Below, piece by piece: positions 1-5,918 of a stretch of DNA of 6,170 bases. A model generated the notes under the pieces. It was not told the origin of the DNA. It saw only the letters and a program-made list of their open reading frames with translations, and ran no database searches. The position numbers and the translations under genes were made by a program. Where the stretch lies: contig JADGGV010000257.1 of assembly GCA_019689775.1 (NCBI GenBank), positions 1-6,170 of the forward strand. The letters run 5' to 3'. Position 1 is the first letter of the stretch. Each line of letters begins with the position of its first letter. This stretch comes from Gemmatimonadota bacterium. Its GTDB lineage: Bacteria; Gemmatimonadota; Gemmatimonadetes; Longimicrobiales; RSA9.

Positions 1-375
1 GCGCCGGTCGCGGAGCGCGCGGCGCCCGCGGTGCCGGCCCCCGCGCGCGTCGCCGAGCCGGGCGTGGCCGCGACGGCCGAGGCGCCGACGCGCGGGCCGA
101 TCCTCCTCAACGCCCGCGACGTCGGCATCGCGCTGGACGCGGCGTACCCGGCGGCGCTGCGCGCGGCGGGGATCGGCGGGATCGTCGTCGTGCGGGCGCT
201 CGTCGACACCGACGGCGCGGTGGGCAAGGTCGAGGTCCGCCGCTCGTCCGGCCACCCCGAGCTGGACGAGGCCGCCCGGAGCGTCGCGCGCGCGATGTGG
301 TTCTCGCCCGCGCTGCGAGGCGGCCAGCCGACGCGGGTCTGGATCCAGTTCCCCGTGGCGTTCCAGCCGCGCTAG
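1..375 (+). CDS. TonB-family protein, C-terminal part (5' end outside window)
   Basis: This is the 3' portion of a TonB-like protein. TonB proteins sit in the inner membrane, span the periplasm and pass proton-motive energy from ExbB/ExbD to outer-membrane transporters. Reading frame 1 is open from the first base and ends with TAG at 373-375, giving 124 residues. The first ~34 are a Pro/Ala/Glu-rich stretch typical of the periplasmic linker. The rest is a TonB C-terminal domain: a 'GGIVVVRALVDTDG' strand-turn, then 'KVEVRRSSGHPELDEAA', 'ARAMWFSPALRGGQP' and the closing strand 'VWIQFPVAF'. The internal GTG at 31 is probably not the true start, because the same linker composition continues upstream of it; the N-terminal membrane anchor must lie outside the window. 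It is separated from the next gene by 127 bases containing a hairpin, so it is probably a different transcription unit. Family assignment is firm; whether it is the main TonB or a paralogue is unknown. Confidence 0.88.
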   Translation, partial: APVAERAAPAVPAPARVAEPGVAATAEAPTRGPILLNARDVGIALDAAYPAALRAAGIGGIVVVRALVDTDGAVGKVEVRRSSGHPELDEAARSVARAMWFSPALRGGQPTRVWIQFPVAFQPR

Positions 376-395
376 CTTCCCCATCCGTCGCCTGT

Positions 396-418
396 CCCGA
401 CCTCCGCGCCGGGTCGGG
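396..418 (+). terminator. Terminator-like hairpin after the TonB-family gene
   Basis: An inverted repeat lies 20 bases after the TonB-family stop codon: CCCGACC (396-402) pairs perfectly with GGTCGGG (412-418), leaving a 9-base loop. The seven pairs include six G-C. No T-tract follows (the next bases are GGTACCACCC), so it is not a textbook intrinsic terminator. In very GC-rich genomes such hairpins may still terminate or stabilise 3' ends. Its position between two co-directional genes with a plausible promoter downstream supports a transcript boundary. Function is inferred from position and structure only. Confidence 0.4.
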
Positions 419-439
419 GGTACCACCCGCTCCGGGCCG

Positions 440-456
440 GCGCACCCGGCGTGCGC
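440..456 (+). other. Second intergenic hairpin (inverted repeat)
   Basis: GCGCAC (440-445) is the exact reverse complement of GTGCGC (451-456), with a 5-base loop CCGGC. It sits just upstream of the putative -35/-33 element at 464. It could be part of a termination or attenuation structure, or a dyad operator for a regulator of the downstream operon. In DNA this rich in G and C, six-base dyads also arise by chance, so no function is asserted. Confidence 0.3.
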
Positions 457-463
457 GGTCGAA

Positions 464-495
464 TTGACGCTCGGACGCGCCGCGTCCTAACTTCA
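464..495 (+). promoter_or_regulatory. Candidate promoter for the porX-like/exporter operon
   Basis: TTGACG at 464-469 matches a sigma-70 -35 box in 5 of 6 positions. The downstream partner is weak as a TATAAT box: TAACTT at 488-493, spacer 18. Read instead as a Bacteroidota-type promoter, ATTG (463-466) followed 21 bases later by TAACTTCA (488-495) partly fits the TTTG / TAnnTTTG pattern known from that phylum. The small AT-richer patch around 461-505 stands out from its GC-rich surroundings. Transcription would begin at about 500-503, at or next to the ATG at 503. Only AGG (495-497), five bases from the start codon, resembles a ribosome-binding site, so the message may be leaderless or nearly so. 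Prediction from sequence only. Confidence 0.4.
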
Positions 496-502
496 GGTTC
501 CT

Positions 503-2059
503 ATGCAGGTCACGCCGAAACGGATCCTCTGGGTCGACGACGAGGTCGAGCTCCTCGAGCCTCACCTCCTCTTCCTCCGCCAGCGCGGTTACCACGTGGA
601 CGCCACGACGAACGGGGATGACGCCCTGGAGCTGGCGCGGCGGGAGACGTACGACCTGGTGCTGCTGGACGAGCAGATGCCGGGGAAGCGCGGCCTGGAG
701 GTGCTGGCTGAGCTCCGGCGGGAGGAGCCGCACGCCCGCGTCGTCATGGTCACGAAGTCGGAGGAGGACCGGACCATGACGGAGGCGATCGGCCGGCGCG
801 TCGACGACTACCTGGTCAAGCCGGCCTCGCCGCGGCAGGTGCTCTCGGCGGTGACGCGGCTTCTCGAGGGGCCGCAGCTCCTCCAGCAGCGGGCGGCGCA
901 GGACTTCGCGGCGCGCTTCGGCGCACTCTCGCGCATGCGCGACGAGGCGCGCACCTGGCAGGACTACTTCGAGCTGTACTCCGAGCTGGTCGACTGGGAC
1001 CTGCGGCTGCACGAGGCGCAGGAGCGCGGGCTCGCCGACAGCGTGGCGGCGTTGCTCGCGGACGTGCGGCGGGAATTCGGCGCCTACGTCGCCCGGGTAT
1101 ACGAGGAGTGGACGCGGCCGCAGGCGGCGGACCGGCCGCCGCTGTCGGTGGACGTGGTCGAGCGCTTCGTGGCGCCGCGCACCGGCGAGGACCGGCTGCT
1201 GTTCGTCATCATTGACTGCCTGCGCCTCGACCAGTGGCGCACGATCCGCCCGCTGCTCGCCTCGCTGTTCGACGTGGAGGAGCACCTGTACGCGAGCATC
1301 CTGCCGACGGCGACGCCCTACTCGCGCAACGCGATCTTCGGCGGGAAGTACCCGGACGCGATCGCGCGCGCCAACCCGGGGTGGTGGGGGACGGACGAGG
1401 GGAGCCTGAACGCGTTCGAGGATCGGCTCTTCGCCGAGCAGCTCCAGCGGCTGACCGGGCGGACCGTGCCGATCCACTACGAGAAGAGCTTCAGCGACCA
1501 GGAGGCGGACGAGCTGCTGGCGCGCGTGCGGCGCGCGTTCCGGGAGGGCGGCGTCGTCGCCCTGGTGTTCAACTTCATCGACCTGCTCACGCACGGGCGC
1601 AGCGAGAACGCGATCCTGATGGAGGTGGCGCGGGACGTGCCGGCGCTGCGCGCGCTGACGCGGCAGTGGTTCGAGCATTCGTCGGCGTACCGCGTGCTGC
1701 GCGAGGCGGCGGCCGAGCGGATCCCGACGGTGGTCACGACGGACCACGGCTCGATCCTGTGCGAGCGGCCGGTCACGGTCTTCGCGCGCCGGGACGCGAC
1801 CGCGAACCTGCGCTACAAGTTCGGGCAGGACCTGCGCGCCGAGGTGGCGAGCGCCGTCTTCGCCACGAGCGACGAGCGGGTGCTCCGGCTGCCGAAGGGC
1901 TCGCTGGCCACGAACTACCTGCTCGCCATGGAGGACTACTTCTTCGTCTACCCGACGAAGCTGCGCGAGTACCAGGCGCGGTATCGCGGCTCGTTCCTCC
2001 ATGGCGGCGTCAGCCCCGAGGAGATGATCCTCCCCGTGGCCCTGCTCCGGCCGCGATGA
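503..2059 (+). CDS. porX: PorX-like response regulator with PglZ (alkaline phosphatase superfamily) output domain
   Basis: A 518-residue, two-domain signalling protein. Residues ~6-122 are a CheY-like receiver with its functional residues intact: acidic D12/D13, phosphoacceptor D56 (in 'LVLLDEQMPG'), T84 and K106 (in 'LVKPA'). A helical linker follows (~125-215). Residues ~225-518 form a PglZ domain with the metal-enzyme set visible: D238 ('VIIDCLRLDQW'), T271 as probable nucleophile ('PTATPYSRNAIFGG'), D360/H364 ('NFIDLLTHGR'), D414/H415 ('TTDHGS') and H500 ('LHGGVSPEEM'). There is no DNA-binding helix-turn-helix. In Bacteroidota, PorX of this architecture and about this length takes phosphate from the kinase PorY, hydrolyses oligonucleotides and controls type IX secretion. 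The start is chosen because the receiver begins right after ATG 503. No histidine kinase gene is visible here. The stop overlaps the exporter start (ATGA), suggesting coupled expression. Architecture is certain; orthology to PorX and a role in type IX secretion are inference, and the symbol denotes similarity. Confidence 0.9.
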   Translation: MQVTPKRILWVDDEVELLEPHLLFLRQRGYHVDATTNGDDALELARRETYDLVLLDEQMPGKRGLEVLAELRREEPHARVVMVTKSEEDRTMTEAIGRRVDDYLVKPASPRQVLSAVTRLLEGPQLLQQRAAQDFAARFGALSRMRDEARTWQDYFELYSELVDWDLRLHEAQERGLADSVAALLADVRREFGAYVARVYEEWTRPQAADRPPLSVDVVERFVAPRTGEDRLLFVIIDCLRLDQWRTIRPLLASLFDVEEHLYASILPTATPYSRNAIFGGKYPDAIARANPGWWGTDEGSLNAFEDRLFAEQLQRLTGRTVPIHYEKSFSDQEADELLARVRRAFREGGVVALVFNFIDLLTHGRSENAILMEVARDVPALRALTRQWFEHSSAYRVLREAAAERIPTVVTTDHGSILCERPVTVFARRDATANLRYKFGQDLRAEVASAVFATSDERVLRLPKGSLATNYLLAMEDYFFVYPTKLREYQARYRGSFLHGGVSPEEMILPVALLRPR

Positions 2060-3912
2060 AGCTCTACCGGCGCATCCTCGGCTACCTCCTCCCCTACAAG
2101 GGGCTGTTCCTCCTCGCCATCGTCGCCATGGTGGCGTTCGGTGCGCTGGACGCGTTCTCCTTCACGCTGCTGATCCCGTTCCTGGACGCGCTCTTCAACG
2201 GCTCGCGCGGGGCGACGGCGTCGCTGTTCGCCTCGGGCAAGGACGACGTGCTGCACCGCGTGCTGCGCTTCACGATCGGCGGCGCGCTCGACGCGGCGTC
2301 GCCCATGACGACGCTGCGCAACGTCGTGCTGGTGATCTTCGGCGTGATGCTGCTGAAGAACGTGGCGGACTACGTGCGCGCCCTGGCGGTGGTCCACATC
2401 GAGCAGCGGGTGACGCGCGACCTGCGCAACCAGCTCTACGAGCACCTGCTGCGCCTCGGCCTGCCGTTCCATCACCGGACGCGCGCGGGCCAGGTCATCT
2501 CGCGCATCACGGGCGACGTCGACCAGCTCCGCGCGCTCGTGACGTCGAACCTGGCGGAGGCGCTGTCGGCCGCGATGCGCGTCGTCTTCCTGGTCGCCAG
2601 CCTGTTCCTCGTCTCCTGGAAGCTGACGCTGGTCATGCTGTCCACGCTCCCGCTGATGCTCGGGATGTGGCAGCGGTTCCGGAAGCGGCTGCACCGCGGC
2701 GTGCGCAAGGTGCTGGACGCGGCCGGCGAGATCAGCTCGCACATCCAAGAGACGACGAGCGGGATCCGGCTGGTGAAGGCGTCGGCCGCGGAGGACTACG
2801 AGGCGGAGCGCTTCCGCAAGCTGACGCGCGCGCACTACAAGGCGGTGATCCGCAACGAGCGCTGGCGTCGGGTCTTCCCGCCGATGACGGAGATGGTCGG
2901 CGCGGCGGCGGTGCTCGCGCTGCTCTGGTACGGCTCGCGGCTGGTGCTCGTCGACCACTCGCTGGACGCGCCCTCGTTCCTGGCGTTCCTCGGCCTGGCG
3001 ATGAGCGTGATGCAGCCGGTGAAGGTGATCGGCAAGTTCCCGTCGCTGGTGCAGCCGGGGCTGGCCGCGGCGGAGCGCGCCTTCGAGCTGCTGGACACGC
3101 CGCCGGACATCGTCGACCGGCCGGACGCGGTCGAGCCGCGGGGCATCGGATCGGGGATCCGCGTCGAGAACGTGTCGTTCTCGTACGTGCCGGGCGAGCC
3201 GTGCCTGGAGGGGATCGACCTGGAGATCCGCCCGGGGGAGGTCGTGGCGCTGGTCGGGCCGAGCGGCTCGGGGAAGACGACGCTCGCGTCGCTGCTGCCG
3301 CGCTTCTACGACCCGACCGCCGGGCGCATCACGCTCGACGGCGTCGACCTGCGGGCGCTGAAGGGGAAGCAGCTCCGTCGCCTGATGGGGATCGTGACGC
3401 AGGAGACGACGATCTTCCACGACACGGTGCGGGCGAACATCGCCTACGGGCTGGAGGACGTGCCGGACGCGGTGGTCGAGGCGGCCGCGCGCGCCGCGAA
3501 CGCGCACGGCTTCATCATGGAGCTGCCGGACGGCTACGACACGGTGCTGGGCGAGCGGGGCACGCGGCTCTCGGGCGGGCAGCGCCAGCGCATCGCGATC
3601 GCGCGGGCGCTCGCGCGCAACCCGCAGCTCCTGATCCTGGACGAGGCGACGAGCGCGCTCGACACCGAGAGTGAGCGGCTCGTGCAGGAGGCGATCGATT
3701 CGCTCCTCGAGGGGCGCACCGTGCTGGTCATCGCGCACCGGCTGTCGACCGTGCGGCGCGCGGACCAGATCCTGGTCATGGACGGCGGCCGCGTCGTGCA
3801 ACGCGGCACGCACGAGGAGCTGCTGGCGGCGGGCGGCCTCTACCGCCGCCTCTACGAGCTGCAATTCCAGGGCGATGACGCGACGGCGCGCGTCGGCGCG
3901 GCGAGTCGGTAG
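2056..3912 (+). CDS. MsbA-type lipid A/glycolipid ABC exporter (fused TMD-NBD half transporter)
   Basis: A 618-residue type IV ABC exporter, expected to homodimerise in the inner membrane and flip a lipid-linked substrate, most likely lipid A-core, with ATP. Hydrophobic segments appear near residues 16-43, 87-108, 165-187, 188-206, 278-299 and 306-325. The nucleotide-binding domain (~367-600) is complete: A-loop Y377, Walker A GPSGSGKT (401-408, K407), Q-loop Q449, signature LSGGQ (505-509), Walker B ending in D529 with catalytic E530, D-loop SALD (533-536) and H-loop H561. The loop between the first two membrane segments (~44-86) is longer than I expect for Escherichia coli MsbA. The start is ATG 2056, which overlaps the upstream stop (ATGA) and has no Shine-Dalgarno, pointing to translational coupling; the frame is open further upstream, but that part is covered by the regulator gene. 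Glycosyltransferase and heptosyltransferase neighbours support an LPS-type substrate. A general lipid or drug exporter remains possible. Confidence 0.92.
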   Translation: MKLYRRILGYLLPYKGLFLLAIVAMVAFGALDAFSFTLLIPFLDALFNGSRGATASLFASGKDDVLHRVLRFTIGGALDAASPMTTLRNVVLVIFGVMLLKNVADYVRALAVVHIEQRVTRDLRNQLYEHLLRLGLPFHHRTRAGQVISRITGDVDQLRALVTSNLAEALSAAMRVVFLVASLFLVSWKLTLVMLSTLPLMLGMWQRFRKRLHRGVRKVLDAAGEISSHIQETTSGIRLVKASAAEDYEAERFRKLTRAHYKAVIRNERWRRVFPPMTEMVGAAAVLALLWYGSRLVLVDHSLDAPSFLAFLGLAMSVMQPVKVIGKFPSLVQPGLAAAERAFELLDTPPDIVDRPDAVEPRGIGSGIRVENVSFSYVPGEPCLEGIDLEIRPGEVVALVGPSGSGKTTLASLLPRFYDPTAGRITLDGVDLRALKGKQLRRLMGIVTQETTIFHDTVRANIAYGLEDVPDAVVEAAARAANAHGFIMELPDGYDTVLGERGTRLSGGQRQRIAIARALARNPQLLILDEATSALDTESERLVQEAIDSLLEGRTVLVIAHRLSTVRRADQILVMDGGRVVQRGTHEELLAAGGLYRRLYELQFQGDDATARVGAASR

Positions 3913-3916
3913 GAGG
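3912..3916 (+). promoter_or_regulatory. Ribosome-binding site fixing the GTG start at 3925
   Basis: GGAGG at 3912-3916 begins on the last base of the exporter stop codon and lies 8 bases before GTG 3925. It is the clearest Shine-Dalgarno in the window and decides for the GTG start, which is followed at once by the first beta strand of the glycosyltransferase fold. It suggests this gene has its own ribosome entry, unlike its coupled neighbours. Confidence 0.8.
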
Positions 3917-3924
3917 CGAAGGCC

Positions 3925-5040
3925 GTGTACATCGTCGCCCACAACGGCGCCCGCGTCTGGGGCGGCGCCGAGCAGGCCACGGTGCGGCTGCTGGCGGGAC
4001 TCCAGGCGCGCGGCCATCGCACGCTGCTCCTGTGCAACGATCCGCTGGTGCGCGACGGCGCCCGCGCGATGGGCGTGGCCGCCGAGCTGCGCCCGCTCGG
4101 CGGCGACATCGCGTTGCCGCACGCGCTGGCGCTCGCGCGCCGGCTGCGGCGCGAGCGCCCGGACGCGCTGCTCATCGGCACCTTCCGCAAGCTCGGCCTG
4201 GCCGCGCCGGCCGGGCGCCTGGCCGGCGTGCCGCGCATCGTGGCCCGGATCGGCCTGGAGACCGACACGCCCCGCAACCCCAAGTACCGGCTGGCGCTCG
4301 AGCGCTGCGTCGACGCCGTCGCCGTGAACGCCGAGCGCATGCGCGCGCCGTTCTTGCGGCTGCGCGCGTGGACCGACGAGCGCGTGGTCACGATCCACAA
4401 CGGCGTGCGGCCGCCCGCGCGGCGGGCGCCGCCGGGCGACGTGCGCCGGGCGCTGGGCATCGGGCCGGACGTGCCGGTGGTCGGCACGCTGGCGCGGCTG
4501 GTCAAGCAGAAGCGGCTCGACCGCTTCCTGCGCGTGATCGCCGCGCTGCCCGGGGACGTCCACGCCATCGTCGCCGGCGAAGGCGAGGACCGGCCGGCGC
4601 TGACGGCCGAGCGGGACGCCCTTGGTCTGGCCGGCCGCGTCCACCTGCTCGGCCACCGCGAGGATGTCGGTGACGTGCTGGACGCGTTCGACGTCTACCT
4701 GGTGACCTCGGACCGGGAGGGGATGAGCAACGGGATGCTGGAGGCCATGGCGGCCGGGATCCCGGTGGTGAGCACGCCGGTGAGCGGCGCGGACGAGGCG
4801 CTCGACCCGCTGAGGGACGGGCGCCGGCCGGGGCTGGTGGTCGGCTTCGACGAGGCGTCGATCGCCGCCGCCGTCGCCCGGCTGCTGGCGGATCCGGCGC
4901 TCCGCCGCGGGATGGGGGCGGCCGCGCGGGAGCGCGTCGAGGAGCGCTTCTCGTTCGAGCGGATGCTCGATCGCTGGGAGGCGATGCTCGCGCCCGGGGC
5001 GCCCGGCGCGGGGCGGGCGCACGCGGGGGGCGGCCGGTGA
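3925..5040 (+). CDS. GT4-family glycosyltransferase (GT-B fold)
   Basis: A 371-residue retaining glycosyltransferase that would move a sugar from a nucleotide-sugar donor onto a glycolipid or glycan acceptor in the cytoplasm or at the inner membrane. The N-terminal acceptor domain opens with 'MYIVAHNGARVWGGAEQ', whose GGAE (13-16) is typical of the glycine-rich loop in this family. 'VVTIHNGV' (154-161) marks the domain junction. The C-terminal Rossmann domain has 'VVGTLARLVKQKRLD' (185-199, with R191 and K196 at the usual donor-phosphate positions), 'AGEGEDRP', and the EX7E motif E265/E273 in 'SDREGMSNGMLEAMAAGIP'. The last ~15 residues are Gly/Ala/Pro-rich and probably disordered. It follows the exporter by 12 bases and overlaps the next gene by 4. 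The setting suggests LPS core or O-chain assembly. Sugar and acceptor cannot be told from the sequence. Confidence 0.92.
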   Translation: MYIVAHNGARVWGGAEQATVRLLAGLQARGHRTLLLCNDPLVRDGARAMGVAAELRPLGGDIALPHALALARRLRRERPDALLIGTFRKLGLAAPAGRLAGVPRIVARIGLETDTPRNPKYRLALERCVDAVAVNAERMRAPFLRLRAWTDERVVTIHNGVRPPARRAPPGDVRRALGIGPDVPVVGTLARLVKQKRLDRFLRVIAALPGDVHAIVAGEGEDRPALTAERDALGLAGRVHLLGHREDVGDVLDAFDVYLVTSDREGMSNGMLEAMAAGIPVVSTPVSGADEALDPLRDGRRPGLVVGFDEASIAAAVARLLADPALRRGMGAAARERVEERFSFERMLDRWEAMLAPGAPGAGRAHAGGGR

Positions 5041-5903
5041 GCGGGCCGATGCGCATGCCGCGCACGCTGTTCGTCTACAAGCGGGCGGGGCTGGACACCG
5101 CCGAGATCCGCGCGCGCCAGATCGCCCGTGAGCTGGGGTGCGACACGATCCGGCTGCAAAACCTGACGCCGGAGGTAGCCGCGGGCTACGAGGCCATCGT
5201 CTACGTGAAGCGGACGCCGGCGCCGCGCGTGATGGAGGAGATCCGCCGCCGCGGCGTGCGCCAGATCTACGACGTGCTCGATCACTACCGGTGGTGGTCG
5301 ATCGGCCGGGCGGCACGCCACCTCGACGCGTTCATCGGCGCGAACCTGACCCACGCGGTCCACCTCCAGCGCCGCTTCGGCGTGCCCGCCGTCGAGATCC
5401 CGCACCACCACTGCAACTTCGCCGAGCTGCGCGTCCCGGAGCGCAACCCGCCGACGCTCGGCTTCATGTCGACGCCCGACCACTGGCCGCTGAACCGCCG
5501 GCTCGCCGCGCGGACCGGGCTGCCGGTGGTCGCGAACGTCTCGCGCAAGGGCGCGGACGGCTTCGAGCGCCTCATCGACGCGTACATGGCGGTCGACATC
5601 GGCATCGTCTGGCGCTGGCGCGCCGACAAGATGCGCTTCAACTGCGCGAACAAGCTCACGAACTACATGAGCTTCGGCATCCCCTCCGTGCTCACGCCCG
5701 AGAGCGGGTTCCTCCAGTACGGCCGCCACGGCGAGACGGTGCTCTACGCGCACACGAAGCGGGACTTCGTGGACCTGATCCGGTGGCTCGCGGACGATCG
5801 GGCGCTGCGTCGCCGCATGGGCGACGCGTGCTACGAGGCCGCGCGACCGTTCCACATCTCCCGGATCGCCGAGCGCTACCGGGCGCTGCTCGCCTCGCTC
5901 TAG
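5037..5903 (+). CDS. Divergent glycosyltransferase-like protein (GT-B C-terminal features)
   Basis: A 288-residue protein, shorter than the usual 350-400 of GT-B enzymes. The N-terminal part has a beta-alpha pattern ('TLFVYKRAG', 'YEAIVYVKR', 'RQIYDVLDHY', 'DAFIGANLTHAVHLQRRFG') leading to an 'EIPHHHCNF' junction (120-128), resembling the 'VIPHGV' segment of GT-B enzymes. The C-terminal part, 'DIGIVWRWRADK' (187-198), 'NKLTNYMSFGIPSVL' (205-219) and 'LADDRALRRRMGDACYEAAR', matches the donor-binding region of GT4-like proteins, with N205/K206 where capsule- and LPS-type enzymes carry NKL-x-x-YM. The classic EX7E glutamate pair is not evident. The start is uncertain: GTG 5037 overlaps the previous stop (GTGA) and favours coupling, while in-frame ATG 5049 and 5055 lie closer to the first strand. 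Probable role: a step of the same glycolipid assembly. Catalytic activity is not shown by the sequence. Confidence 0.72.
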   Translation: MSGPMRMPRTLFVYKRAGLDTAEIRARQIARELGCDTIRLQNLTPEVAAGYEAIVYVKRTPAPRVMEEIRRRGVRQIYDVLDHYRWWSIGRAARHLDAFIGANLTHAVHLQRRFGVPAVEIPHHHCNFAELRVPERNPPTLGFMSTPDHWPLNRRLAARTGLPVVANVSRKGADGFERLIDAYMAVDIGIVWRWRADKMRFNCANKLTNYMSFGIPSVLTPESGFLQYGRHGETVLYAHTKRDFVDLIRWLADDRALRRRMGDACYEAARPFHISRIAERYRALLASL

Positions 5904-5918
5904 GCGGCGGAACGGGCC

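Noticed and set aside
31..33. GTG as a possible start of the TonB-family gene.
   Set aside because: The frame is open to base 1 with the same Pro/Ala linker composition, no Shine-Dalgarno precedes it, and TonB proteins need an N-terminal membrane anchor that is absent here.
419..424. GGTACC palindrome in the intergenic region.
   Set aside because: A six-base palindrome is expected by chance and is adjacent to, not part of, the hairpin stems; nothing else supports a site.
107..2002. A 631-codon open frame on the minus strand opposite the TonB-like and porX-like genes.
   Set aside because: Same GC-driven artefact: Arg-rich, no domain, no promoter or ribosome-binding site evident, and it crosses the intergenic hairpins and promoter.
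1234..2055. Upstream in-frame extension of the ABC exporter frame back to an ATG at 1234.
   Set aside because: This stretch lies wholly within the PglZ domain coding region in another frame, and its translation is low-complexity Arg/Ala/Gly. MsbA-type proteins begin about where ATG 2056 places the start.
2667..3674. A plus-strand 335-codon open frame inside the exporter gene in another frame.
   Set aside because: Gly/Ala/Arg-rich translation with no domain, fully covered by the exporter's transmembrane and nucleotide-binding coding sequence.
1948..5316. A 1122-codon open frame on the minus strand spanning the exporter and the first glycosyltransferase.
   Set aside because: It runs antisense to two genes with complete, well recognised motifs. 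Its translation is dominated by Arg, His, Gln, Ala and Pro with no domain I recognise, as expected for the shadow of high-GC codons, which rarely create stop codons on the opposite strand.
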